Notes: generated by a model not told the origin, from the letters alone. DNA of 64,000 bases from Marisediminicola sp040546025 (GCF_040546025.1 NZ_JBEPNA010000008.1:1-64000), one strand, 5' to 3'. Positions 51,940 to 61,286 are shown, numbered from the stretch's first letter. Program-made: numbers and translations.

Positions 51940-52201
51940 CTTTCATCATTCAGGAGGTGAGGGCCGGGTCTGGTTTCATCATTCAGGAGGTGAGGGCCGG
52001 GTCTGGTTTCATCATTCAGAAGGTGAGGCGGACGGATGCTGCGGGGCGCGCGATTTCGCCCGATTTCGGCAGCATCCGGCCCTCAACTCCCCGCCCAGGA
52101 GGGCAGCGCCGAACGCCGCTCCTGAATGATGAAAGGGGCGATTACCCCCGGATCCTGAATCGTGCGGCTGGCGAGAACCCCCAACTCCTGAATAATGAAA
52201 G
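51940..52201. repeat. Composite mirror-symmetric repeat element, copy 3 (3+3)
   Basis: Forward units CTTTCATCATTCAGGAGG-like at 51940, 51973 and 52006, exactly 33 bases apart and with near-identical 15-base spacers (TGAGGGCCGGGTCTG). Core 52024-52117 holds CGGATGCTGC and GCAGCATCCG as an inverted pair. Inverted units are at 52118, 52150 (degraded) and 52184. It lies downstream of the AlkA-like gene's 3' end and upstream of the thioesterase's start. Confidence 0.9.
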
Positions 52202-52247
52202 GGGACATCGACGGGAGACCGGATCGAGGGAGGGGCGTGTCGCCCAC

Positions 52248-53165
52248 TCAGTGCCCGCGATGGTCCTGGATGGTCGCCCGCGGCCCGAACCGCGGCTTCT
52301 GGAACCCGCTGCCCTCGATGATGCGCATGACCCGCTGGCGATGCCCGCGCCACGGCTCGAGCAGCTCGAGCATTCCGTCGTCGTCGACCGGCCGGCCCAC
52401 GAGCGCCCACCCGACCACGGCGGGCAGGTGGTAGTCGCCGACGCTCACCGCGTCGGGGTCGCCGTGCGCGCGCTGGCTCGTCTCGGCCGCCGTCCAGACC
52501 CCGACACCCGGCACCGAACGCAGCCCGCGGGCAATATCTGCGCCACCCCGCCCGAGGCGGAGGGTGCGCTCGAGCCCGGTCGCGACGGATGCCGCGGCGA
52601 GCGCCGTGCGGGACCGCTGCGGGTCGACGCCGGCCTGATGCCAGTCCCACGACGGCACAAGCCGCCACGTCGAGGGCGCGGGGACCACCCGCATCCCCTC
52701 CGGCGCAGGTCCGGGCGGCGGATCCCCGTGCTTGCGGATGAGCCAGGCCCAAGCGCGCCTGGCCTCCTTGCCGGTGACCTTCTGCTCGAGGATCGCCGCG
52801 AGCATCGCCTCGAACACGAGGTTGGTGCGCAGTAGGCGCTGCCCCGTGAGCCGCCGCTGTGCCTCACGCAGGAAGGCGTTGCCGCTCACATCGAACCCTG
52901 ACGTGTCGTCGCCGTGACCGAGCAGCTCCGGCACCCCGGCGATCGCCCATTCCGCCCCCTCGCCCCACGCGGTCGCCTCGACGGCCGAGCCGTGCACCTC
53001 GAGGCGGAGCGTCGCGGTGCCGGCGGGAGTGCGCAGCGCGCGCCAGACGGAATCTCCGGCCCACCGCATCGTCGGGTCGGCCGCCCCGCGACCGAGCGGC
53101 CGCAGCGTCTGCCGCAGGCTCACGGGTGCCCGGGGCGCCCAGACGGTGGACAGCGGCGCGCTCAC
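52248..53165 (-). CDS. DNA-3-methyladenine glycosylase / HhH base-excision family protein
   Basis: The protein has 305 residues. The helix-hairpin-helix-like region LRSVPGVGVWTAAETSQRAHG includes the Gly-rich hairpin; a catalytic Asp is in DPDAVSVGDYHLP. The N-terminal half (FDVSGNAFLREAQRRLTGQR, AMLAAILEQKVTGKEARRAWA) matches AlkA-type glycosylases. GTG at 53165 gives the usual N-terminus; no strong ribosome site is seen. It removes damaged bases, substrate unknown. It is divergent from trhO. Confidence 0.85.
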   Translation of the reverse strand: MSAPLSTVWAPRAPVSLRQTLRPLGRGAADPTMRWAGDSVWRALRTPAGTATLRLEVHGSAVEATAWGEGAEWAIAGVPELLGHGDDTSGFDVSGNAFLREAQRRLTGQRLLRTNLVFEAMLAAILEQKVTGKEARRAWAWLIRKHGDPPPGPAPEGMRVVPAPSTWRLVPSWDWHQAGVDPQRSRTALAAASVATGLERTLRLGRGGADIARGLRSVPGVGVWTAAETSQRAHGDPDAVSVGDYHLPAVVGWALVGRPVDDDGMLELLEPWRGHRQRVMRIIEGSGFQKPRFGPRATIQDHRGH

Positions 53166-53282
53166 GCGGCAGGTCGTCTTCTCGAGCGCGCCAGCGGTGC
53201 TGGCCGCTCGTCGATCGTCATGTGGACATTCTGGCCGAGCACGGCGGCATCCGCATGTCCGCGCGAGGATCCGCCCCCGACG

Positions 53283-53288
53283 TAGGGT
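53283..53288 (+). promoter_or_regulatory. -10 box of trhO (leaderless)
   Basis: TAGGGT, six bases, GTG at 53295. Confidence 0.6.
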
Positions 53289-53294
53289 GGTGCG

Positions 53295-54158
53295 GTGGCC
53301 GTTCCGAAGATCCTGCTCTACTACGCGTTCACCCCGCTCGCCGACCCGGACGCCGTGCGCCTGTGGCAGCGCGAGCTGTGCGAGGCGCTCGGCCTGAAGG
53401 GCCGAATCCTCCTCTCGAAGGACGGCATCAACGGCACGGTCGGCGGCGACCTGCCGAACGTGAAGAAGTACCTGCGGCGCACCCGCGAGTACCCCGCGTT
53501 CGCGCACATGGACGTGAAGTGGAGCGAGGGCGACGGCGACGACTTCCCGCGGCTGAGCGTGAAGGTGCGCGAGGAGATCGTGAGCTTCGGGGCGCCGGGC
53601 GAGCTCGTCGTCGATGCCGGCGGGGTCGTCGGTGGCGGCACGAAGCTCACCCCGGAGCAGCTGCACGACCTCGTCGCGGCGAAGGACGTGACCTTCTTCG
53701 ACGGCCGCAACCGCATCGAGGCGGAGATCGGCCGGTTCGAGGGGGCCGTGGTTCCGGATGTCTCCAACACGCGCGAATTCGTCGCCGATCTCGACAGCGG
53801 CCGCTACGACCATCTCAAGACGCAGCCCGTCGTGACGTACTGCACGGGCGGCATCCGCTGCGAGGTGCTGAGCTCGCTCATGGTCAACCGCGGGTTCACC
53901 GAGGTGTACCAGCTCGACGGCGGCATCGCCCGCTACGGCGAGACGTTCGGCGATGGCGGCCTCTGGCACGGCTCGCTCTATGTCTTCGACGAGCGCCTCT
54001 CGATCGATTTCAGCGACCACGCCGAGGTCGTCGGGCGCTGCTATGCGTGTGGGGCACCGAGCAGCACGACCGCGAACTGCGGCGACCGCTCCTGCCGGGA
54101 GCAGCGTGTCGTGTGTGCCGAGCACGAGGCGACGACCGCCTGTGCCGCCCACGCCTGA
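53295..54158 (+). CDS. trhO: tRNA uridine(34) hydroxylase TrhO (rhodanese family)
   Basis: The protein has 287 residues. N-terminal acylphosphatase-like domain LSKDGINGTVGG, then a rhodanese domain with the catalytic Cys in VTYCTGGIRCE (near 182), and a C-terminal Cys-rich zinc-like segment (CYACGAPSS, CGDRSC). TrhO hydroxylates U34 of tRNA as a step to 5-oxyacetyl modifications. GTG at 53295 follows TAGGGT by six bases, so the message is leaderless. Confidence 0.93.
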   Translation: MAVPKILLYYAFTPLADPDAVRLWQRELCEALGLKGRILLSKDGINGTVGGDLPNVKKYLRRTREYPAFAHMDVKWSEGDGDDFPRLSVKVREEIVSFGAPGELVVDAGGVVGGGTKLTPEQLHDLVAAKDVTFFDGRNRIEAEIGRFEGAVVPDVSNTREFVADLDSGRYDHLKTQPVVTYCTGGIRCEVLSSLMVNRGFTEVYQLDGGIARYGETFGDGGLWHGSLYVFDERLSIDFSDHAEVVGRCYACGAPSSTTANCGDRSCREQRVVCAEHEATTACAAHA

Positions 54159-54213
54159 CCGTCGGCGCTGACCCGCCGCAGGCCCTCGTGAGTCGCGCCG
54201 TAGAGTGAGCAGC

Positions 54214-55161
54214 ATGGGCAATCGACGAATCAGCGCGGCCACGGTCGCGGCCGTGCTGCTCGCGGCATCCGCCTGGCCCGCACTGCACTTCTACTCCGGC
54301 CGGGTGCGCCGCTGGCGGCGGGGCGCGGGGGCGACGCGGCATGCCGGGCGCCTCGGCGTGCGCGTGTTCGGCCGGGGCAACCCCGTGCTCGTGCTGCTGC
54401 CGGGCATCGCGGCGAGCGAGTCCTACTTCGGCGCGGCGTACGACCGGCTCGGCGAGGTCGCGACGGTGGTCGTGATCGACCCCCTCGGCTTCGGCTCCTC
54501 GATGGATGCCGGTGTCAGCAACGACTCGTTCGCCCTCGGGGAGCACATCGCCGCCATCACGGGCGCCCTCCACGCTCTCGACCTCGACCTCGACGAGCGC
54601 CCGCTGCACGTGGCCGGCCACTCGATGGGCGCGTCGCTCGCGATCCAGTGGGCGGCGGCGAGCGAGGGCGACATCCGCTCCGTGGTCGCGTTCGACGCTC
54701 CCCTGTTCCTCACCCGGGCGGAGACGGACGAGCGCGTGCGGCACATGGGCTGGTTCGAGGCGCTGCTGTCGACCGGCCCACTCGCCCACGCCGTGTGTGC
54801 ATGGATGTGCCGGCACCGATCCGCCGCCTCCCTCATCGCCGTCGCGCTCAACCCGACGATGCCGGCCCCCATTGCCAGGGACGGCGTCAAGCACACCTGG
54901 TTCTCCTACATCCAGAGCTTCGAGGCGCTTGTCGCGGCCGACACCTGGACCGGAGCCGTCGCCGAGCTGTCCGGCCGGGGCGTGCCGCTGCTGCTCGTCG
55001 ACGGGGAGACCGACCCGGTGCCGGTTCCCGGGCGCGCCCGCACCCTCGCCGGCGAGTTCGCCTGCGTCAGCGCGAGCACCCATCGCGGCGGCCACGGCCT
55101 GCCTCTCTCCTCGCCCGGCTGGTGCAGCGACCTGCTCTACCGGCAGATCTCCGGCGGCTGA
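54214..55161 (+). CDS. Alpha/beta hydrolase
   Basis: The protein has 315 residues. An N-terminal hydrophobic stretch (TVAAVLLAASAWPALHF) could be a signal or anchor. The oxyanion region is VLLPGIAASESYF, the nucleophile elbow is VAGHSMGASLAIQ, and the C-terminal catalytic His is GGHGLPL. The substrate is unknown. TAGAGT lies seven bases before the ATG; a GTG three codons earlier is possible but would overlap the box. Confidence 0.85.
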   Translation: MGNRRISAATVAAVLLAASAWPALHFYSGRVRRWRRGAGATRHAGRLGVRVFGRGNPVLVLLPGIAASESYFGAAYDRLGEVATVVVIDPLGFGSSMDAGVSNDSFALGEHIAAITGALHALDLDLDERPLHVAGHSMGASLAIQWAAASEGDIRSVVAFDAPLFLTRAETDERVRHMGWFEALLSTGPLAHAVCAWMCRHRSAASLIAVALNPTMPAPIARDGVKHTWFSYIQSFEALVAADTWTGAVAELSGRGVPLLLVDGETDPVPVPGRARTLAGEFACVSASTHRGGHGLPLSSPGWCSDLLYRQISGG

Positions 55162-55195
55162 ACCCACTGGCCCGCGTCGCCGATCAGCGAGAGGA

Positions 55196-55240
55196 ATGAA
55201 CGATGAGACCGGCGAAGCCATGAACTCGATAGAACCATGA
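55196..55240 (+). CDS. Possible 14-residue leader peptide
   Basis: ATG AAC GAT GAG ... encodes MNDETGEAMNSIEP and stops in the ATGA that starts the P-type ATPase, so it would be translationally coupled. The ribosome site GAGAGG is only a base or two from the ATG, so translation is uncertain. It may be a regulatory upstream ORF. Confidence 0.25.
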   Translation: MNDETGEAMNSIEP

Positions 55241-57132
55241 GCTGGATCACGATTCGGGTGCGCCGCTACCCTGTCGTCGCGGTGACGCTTGGCGTCGGGC
55301 TGGTCGGGCTGCTGCTGGAGGTCGTCGGGCCGGCCGACTCGGCCCGCTGGGTGATCAGCGCGTACGCGCTCGTAATCGCCGCCGTCGACGCGTGGTCGAT
55401 GGTCAAGAAGCTGCTCAAGGGGCACGCGGGGCTCGACGTGCTCGCGGTCGCCGCGATCCTCGCCACGGTCGCCGTCGCGGAGTACTGGGCGAGCCTCGTG
55501 ATCGTGCTCATGCTGTCGGGGGGCGAGGCGCTCGAGCAGTACGCGGGCTACCGGGCCCGGCGCGAACTGCGTGCCCTGCTCGATCGCGCACCCCAGTCGG
55601 CGCACCGCCTCGTCGGCGGCGACGTTGTCGCCGACGTGCCGATCGACGAGGTGGGGGTCGGCGACCGGCTCGTCGTGCACCCCGGCGAGGTGGTGCCGGT
55701 CGACGGCATCCTGCTCTCGGGTGCCGCCGCGTTCGATGAGTCTCAACTGACCGGCGAGAGCCTGCCGGTCGAGCGCCGGAGCGGCGACGCCCTGCTGAGC
55801 GGGTCGGTCAACGGCGAGCGGGCCGTCACGATGGAGGCGACGGCGATCGCCGCCGAAAGCCAGTACCAGCGAGTCGTGCAGCTCGTGCGTGAGGCCTCGG
55901 AGTCGCGCGCGCCGCTCGTGCGGCTTGCCGACCGTTACGCCGTGCCGTTCACCCTCGTCTCGTTCGCGATAGCGGGTTTCGCCTGGTACATCAGCGGCGA
56001 TCCGAGCCGGTTCGCGGAGGTACTCGTCGTCGCGACGCCCTGCCCCCTGCTGATCGCCGCCCCGGTCGCCTTCATCTCTGGTATCAGCCGCGCCGCGAAG
56101 TCCGGCATCATCGTCAAGGGCGGAGGCACCCTCGAGCAGCTCTCGCGTGTGCGTACCGTCGCGTTCGACAAGACCGGCACGCTCACCCACGGCACGCCCG
56201 AGGTGACCGCCGTCCGGCCGGCGACCGGATTCACCGGCGACGACCTGCTCTCCCTCGCGGCGAGCGCGGAGCAGTACTCCGGCCACGTGCTCGCCGCGGC
56301 GGTCGTGACTGCCGCAGCCGCGCGGGGCCTGCCACCGGTGCCCGTGACCAGCGCGGACGAGACGACCGCCAGCGGGGTCAGCGCGATCGTCGGCGGGCGC
56401 GACGTCTGCGTGGGCAAGCGCTCGTTCATCGAGTCGGCGGGAATCCCGATCGGCTCGCCTGCGCCGGAGAGCGGCCAGATGGCGATCTACGTCGCGGTCG
56501 ACGGCCGTTATGCCGGCGACGTGATCCTCGCCGACCGCATCCGGGACAACGCGAAGGCGACCCTCGACCAGCTCGAGGGGCTGGGCGTGCGGCACACCAT
56601 CATGCTCACCGGCGATCTCGAGGCGACGGCGCGACACATCGCCGCCGACCTGGGCATCACCGAAGTGCGAGCGCAGTGCCTGCCGGAGGGCAAGGTGGAT
56701 GCCGTCAAGGCCGTCACCGACCGGCCGGTGATGATGGTCGGCGACGGGGTCAACGACGCCCCGGTGCTCGCCGTCGCCGACATCGGCGTCGCGATGGGCG
56801 CGAAGGGATCGACGTCTGCAAGCGAATCGGCCGATGTCGTGATCATGCTCGACGACTTCTCCCGCATCCTGCGGGCCATCACGATCGGGCGGCAAACAAC
56901 GACCGTGGCCCTGCAGGCGATCTGGCTGGGAATCGCGCTGAGCGTCGGCCTGATGATCGTTGCAACCTTCGGGCTGCTCCCCGCGATCGTCGGGGCCGCC
57001 CTGCAGGAGGTGGTCGACCTGTTCACGATCCTCTACGCGCTTCGGGCTCTCACCGAGAGACGGGGGCGTCGCGGCGGACCGAGCGTCAGTAGCGTTCCGG
57101 CTCCGGGGCACGCTCGAACCGTCGCCCGCTGA
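55237..57132 (+). CDS. Heavy-metal translocating P-type ATPase
   Basis: The protein has 631 residues. The phosphorylation site DKTGTLT is at Asp 310, with TGES, MLTGD and GDGVNDAPVLAVADIGVAMG present. The metal-transport helix reads TPCPLLIAAP instead of CPC, and no N-terminal metal-binding HMA domain is seen. The usual SEHPLA is SGHVLA. The exported ion is therefore unclear (Zn/Cd/Co-like or other). The ATG overlaps the stop of a tiny upstream frame. Confidence 0.88.
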   Translation: MSWITIRVRRYPVVAVTLGVGLVGLLLEVVGPADSARWVISAYALVIAAVDAWSMVKKLLKGHAGLDVLAVAAILATVAVAEYWASLVIVLMLSGGEALEQYAGYRARRELRALLDRAPQSAHRLVGGDVVADVPIDEVGVGDRLVVHPGEVVPVDGILLSGAAAFDESQLTGESLPVERRSGDALLSGSVNGERAVTMEATAIAAESQYQRVVQLVREASESRAPLVRLADRYAVPFTLVSFAIAGFAWYISGDPSRFAEVLVVATPCPLLIAAPVAFISGISRAAKSGIIVKGGGTLEQLSRVRTVAFDKTGTLTHGTPEVTAVRPATGFTGDDLLSLAASAEQYSGHVLAAAVVTAAAARGLPPVPVTSADETTASGVSAIVGGRDVCVGKRSFIESAGIPIGSPAPESGQMAIYVAVDGRYAGDVILADRIRDNAKATLDQLEGLGVRHTIMLTGDLEATARHIAADLGITEVRAQCLPEGKVDAVKAVTDRPVMMVGDGVNDAPVLAVADIGVAMGAKGSTSASESADVVIMLDDFSRILRAITIGRQTTTVALQAIWLGIALSVGLMIVATFGLLPAIVGAALQEVVDLFTILYALRALTERRGRRGGPSVSSVPAPGHARTVAR

Positions 57133-57451
57133 TCCTCGTCGGGGCGATCCGCACGTAGATGTACTTGAGGGTCGGGATCCACGGCACGAGCGGTGCCTCG
57201 TCGGCCTCGTCGATCTCGGCCTGCCGCTCGATTCGGTGGGCGACTCCCTTCACGACGACGCTCCACGCCTCCTCGTCGGTGAACCCGTCGATCTCGACCG
57301 CGACTCGTGAGTTCACGGTGAGCTCGAGCAGCTTGGTGCCCGGCGCGGTCCGCAGCAGCAGGGTCTCACCGTCGGCGTAGTAGTTGACGGGGAAGATATC
57401 GATTTCACCCGACGCGCTGAGCGCCAGACGACCGAGCGAACTCTGGCGCAA
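57086..57451 (-). CDS. Pyridoxamine-5'-phosphate oxidase family protein, N-terminus broken
   Basis: The protein (121 residues from TTG 57451) is a flavin/F420-binding split barrel: LGRLALSASGEIDIFPVNYY, TAPGTKLLELTVNSRVAVEIDG. The natural N-terminus appears to continue upstream (EDENWQLLRQ) to an ATG at 57508 that has a good GGGG site, but the next codon is TAG. So either it starts at TTG/CTG or it is inactivated. The C-terminus overlaps the convergent ATPase gene by 47 bases. Confidence 0.72.
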   Translation of the reverse strand: MRQSSLGRLALSASGEIDIFPVNYYADGETLLLRTAPGTKLLELTVNSRVAVEIDGFTDEEAWSVVVKGVAHRIERQAEIDEADEAPLVPWIPTLKYIYVRIAPTRISGRRFERAPEPERY

Positions 57452-57532
57452 CAGCTGCCAGTTCTCATCCTCGCCGAGTTCGACGACGGATCCTTCGCCT
57501 TCCTACATGCTGTCCCCTTCCGCTCGCGGCCC

Positions 57533-57574
57533 GGCGCCGCATCCCCATCCGATCAGGGGCGGGGATGCGGCGCC
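57533..57574 (-). terminator. Hairpin terminator of actP
   Basis: GGCGCCGCATCCCC (57533-57546) pairs with GGGGATGCGGCGCC (57561-57574), a perfect 14-bp stem with a 14-base loop. It is 17 bases past the actP stop. No clear U-tract follows. Confidence 0.75.
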
Positions 57575-57590
57575 AGAGACGAACGTCCCT

Positions 57591-59216
57591 TTAGTGCTCC
57601 GATGCCTTCTCAGCACCGTGCCCGGTGAGCGAGCGCACCTTCATCTCGGCGGCGATGCGCGGGTCTTCCTTGCGCGTCGACGTGATCGATCCGAGCCAGC
57701 CGAGCAGGAAGCCGGCCGGGATCGAGACGATGCCCGGGTTGTTCAGCGGGAACCAGGCGAAGTCGACCGCTTCACCGAACACCGAGGTCGGCGTGCCGGA
57801 GAAGACGGGCGAGAAGACGATCAGCAGCACGGTGAGGCCGAGGCCGCCGTACATGCTCCAGACCGCACCGCGGGTGGTGAATCCCTTCCAGTAAAGCGAG
57901 TACAGGATCGTCGGCAGGTTCGAGCTCGCCGCGACGGCGAACGCGAGCGCCACCAGGAAGGCGATGTTCTGCCCCTGCACGCCAATCCCGCCGGCGATCG
58001 CGAGGATGCCGATCACGATGACCGTGCGCCGGGCGACCTTGACCTCGGCGTCGGGGTTGACCTTGCCCTTCTTGATCACGTTCGCGTAGATGTCGTGGGC
58101 AAAGGACGCCGCCGCGGTGATGGTGAGGCCGGCGACGACCGCGAGGATCGTCGCAAACGCCACTGCCGAGATGATGCCCATGAGCACCGGTCCGCCGAGC
58201 GAGAGGGCCAGCAGCGGAGCCGCGGAGTTGACGCCGCCCGGGGCGGACTTGATTGTGTCCGGTCCGACGAGCGCCGCGGCGCCGTAGCCGAGGATGAGCG
58301 TGAACAGGTAGAAGACGCCGATGAGCCAGATCGCCCAGACGACCGAGCGACGCGCCTCGCGGGCCGTCGGCACCGTGTAGAAGCGCATGAGCACGTGAGG
58401 GAGCCCCGCGGTGCCGAGCACTAGGGCGATCGCGAGCGAGATGAAGTCGAGCGGGTTGCCACCGTACTGGAGCCCCGGGCTGAGGATCGCGTCGGCCGGG
58501 ATGCTCGTCGACGCGGCGACCGCGGTGTCGAGCAGCTTCGACAGGTTGAACCCGTTGAGCACGAGAACCCAGATCGTCATGATCCCCGCACCCGTCATCA
58601 GCAGGAACGCCTTGACGATCTGCACCCAGGTGGTGCCCTTCATGCCGCCGACGAGCACGTAGACGATCATCAGCACGCCGACGACGGCGACGACGATCGA
58701 CTGGCCGAGCTTGTCCTCGATTCCCAGCAGCAGCGCGACGAGCCCGCCGGCCCCAGCCATCTGCGCGAGCAGGTAGAAGAGGCAGACCGCGAGGGTCGTG
58801 GTCGCCGCGGCCATCCGCACCGGGCCCTGCTTGAGGCGGAACGACAGCACGTCGGCCATCGTGAACTTGCCCGTATTGCGCATGAGCTCGGCGACGAGCA
58901 GCAGCGCCACGAGCCAGGCGACGAGGAACCCGATGGAGTAGAGGAAACCGTCGTATCCGTTCACGGCAATCGCTCCGACGATCCCGAGGAAGGATGCCGC
59001 GGACAGGTAGTCCCCGGCGATCGCGAAGCCGTTCTGCGGCCCGGTGAAGGAGCGACCGCCGGCGTAGTAGTCATTGGCCGACTTGCTGTTGCGGCCCGAC
59101 CGGATGACGATGATCATCGTGAGGACGACGAAGGCCAGGAAGATCGACATGTTGAGGAGGGGGTTGTTCCCCTCGAGCGCCACACTGGGCGCTGCGGCGA
59201 CACTCAGCGTGTTCAC
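57591..59216 (-). CDS. actP: Cation/acetate symporter (SSS family)
   Basis: The protein has 541 residues with about 13 helices. Features are YYAGGRSFTGPQNGFAIAGD, AGLPHVLMRFYTV and a Na-site-like region AFATILAVVAGLTITAAASFAHD. It takes up acetate or other short monocarboxylates. The GTG at 59216 overlaps the stop of the DUF485 gene (GTGA). Together they match the yjcH-actP pair of enterobacteria and fit the glyoxylate genes elsewhere in the window. Confidence 0.94.
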   Translation of the reverse strand: MNTLSVAAAPSVALEGNNPLLNMSIFLAFVVLTMIIVIRSGRNSKSANDYYAGGRSFTGPQNGFAIAGDYLSAASFLGIVGAIAVNGYDGFLYSIGFLVAWLVALLLVAELMRNTGKFTMADVLSFRLKQGPVRMAAATTTLAVCLFYLLAQMAGAGGLVALLLGIEDKLGQSIVVAVVGVLMIVYVLVGGMKGTTWVQIVKAFLLMTGAGIMTIWVLVLNGFNLSKLLDTAVAASTSIPADAILSPGLQYGGNPLDFISLAIALVLGTAGLPHVLMRFYTVPTAREARRSVVWAIWLIGVFYLFTLILGYGAAALVGPDTIKSAPGGVNSAAPLLALSLGGPVLMGIISAVAFATILAVVAGLTITAAASFAHDIYANVIKKGKVNPDAEVKVARRTVIVIGILAIAGGIGVQGQNIAFLVALAFAVAASSNLPTILYSLYWKGFTTRGAVWSMYGGLGLTVLLIVFSPVFSGTPTSVFGEAVDFAWFPLNNPGIVSIPAGFLLGWLGSITSTRKEDPRIAAEMKVRSLTGHGAEKASEH

Positions 59217-59560
59217 TTGTTCTCCGCCCCTTCAAGCTGCTCGCGCAGTTCTGCACCGAGCGGGTCGAGGCGGCGGTTCGCGAACGAGACGTACCACATC
59301 GTGATTCCGAACGTCGTGACGAACTGCGACAGCCCGAGCACGATCCCCAGGTTGACGTTCCCGACGACCGGGGTCGACATGAACTCGGGGGCGAGCGCCG
59401 CGACGAGCACGAACGCGAAATACCAGATCATGAAGGCCGCCGCGATCGGCAGCACGAAGTTGTGGTGGCTGTGCTTGAGCTTGAGGAACTGCGGCGACTC
59501 CGCAATCGCCTCGTAGTCGATCGTGGACACCATCGGTGGACCAGGCTGGTCGGGGCTCAT
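59213..59560 (-). CDS. DUF485 membrane protein (YjcH-like)
   Basis: The protein has 115 residues with two helices (LPIAAAFMIWYFAFVLVAAL, LGIVLGLSQFVTTFGITMWY). It begins at ATG 59560, with AAGGAAG upstream. It is the partner of actP. The upstream 185 bases contain two related operator-like sites. Confidence 0.92.
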   Translation of the reverse strand: MSPDQPGPPMVSTIDYEAIAESPQFLKLKHSHHNFVLPIAAAFMIWYFAFVLVAALAPEFMSTPVVGNVNLGIVLGLSQFVTTFGITMWYVSFANRRLDPLGAELREQLEGAENK

Positions 59561-59623
59561 GAGGCTTCCTTGTCTCGGTTCGCGGGTGCGATGCGACTTC
59601 CTCGTCGAAGCCATCCCATCGCC

Positions 59624-59639
59624 TTCTGTATGCACAGAA
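59624..59639. promoter_or_regulatory. actP operator-like site A
   Basis: TTCTGT-ATGC-ACAGAA has perfect six-base arms, 64 bases upstream of the DUF485-actP operon. It shares TTCTGTATRCA with site B. The regulator is unknown. Confidence 0.5.
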
Positions 59640-59684
59640 CGCGCCCAGCATGTCATAGGGAGTCGTTTAATCCTAAGAAATCAC

Positions 59685-59700
59685 CGATATGTATACAGAA
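59685..59700. promoter_or_regulatory. actP operator-like site B
   Basis: On the minus strand this reads TTCTGTATACATATCG, similar to site A; TGTATACA (59690-59697) is palindromic. It lies 61 bases from site A in the same promoter region. Confidence 0.45.
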
Positions 59701-59745
59701 TCGGTGCACAGCCTGTTCTACCTCACGGCGCCGGAGCCACGGAAA

Positions 59746-60102
59746 CTACCGCCAGAACACCGCGATCACGGTGTTCACGAGGGCGAGTGCGCCGATCGCC
59801 GGCACGACCCAGGCCGCAGGTCGATCCTTCTTGCGGTTCAGGAACCCGACGACGACGATGACCACGACGACGACGAGCTTGACGGCGACCTTGGCGTTGT
59901 TCGACTCGTGGAGGTCGGCCATCTCGATCACCCCGACGAGCGCGATGCCCGTCACGAGCTGCGTCCACGCCCCGTGCATGATGGCGGGGAGCACCACCGC
60001 GCGGCCGGTCTTGAACGACCGGATCTGCACGAGCACGCCCCCGAGCAGTGAGGCCAGTCCGACGAAATGCAGCACGACGAGGACGTTCTTGAGGATCTCC
60101 AC
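59746..60102 (-). CDS. Small membrane protein, four TM segments
   Basis: The protein has 118 residues. Helices are EILKNVLVVLHFVGLASLLG, QLVTGIALVGVIEM, AVKLVVVVVIVVVGFL and VVPAIGALALVNTVIAVFW. No family was recognised. The GTG at 60102 follows TAGGGT by six bases on the minus strand (leaderless). Confidence 0.82.
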   Translation of the reverse strand: MEILKNVLVVLHFVGLASLLGGVLVQIRSFKTGRAVVLPAIMHGAWTQLVTGIALVGVIEMADLHESNNAKVAVKLVVVVVIVVVGFLNRKKDRPAAWVVPAIGALALVNTVIAVFWR

Positions 60103-60108
60103 GGCGCC

Positions 60109-60114
60109 ACCCTA
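60109..60114 (-). promoter_or_regulatory. -10 box of the 60102 gene (leaderless)
   Basis: On the minus strand TAGGGT, six bases, GTG at 60102. Confidence 0.6.
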
Positions 60115-60217
60115 GCAAGGGGTGACGGCCCCCAGCAGGCGGCGAACGGGTGTCGGCCGCATCCGCCGAGCGCCCGCGATTAGCACGCAGGGGCCGCCGA
60201 CCACAAAGATAGGTGTC

Positions 60218-61243
<1,026 letters not shown>

Positions 61244-61286
61244 CGAGGCTGGCGGCATCCGCCATTTCGGCGATCCGACGCCGGGG

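Noticed and set aside
51940..52201. Small proteins with 11-residue repeats such as FIIQEVRAGSG
   Set aside because: The 33-bp period yields open frames on both strands, but they lack ribosome sites and are explained by the repeat.
54010..57111. A ~1030-residue open frame on the minus strand
   Set aside because: It is antisense to the hydrolase and P-type ATPase genes and has no recognisable domain.
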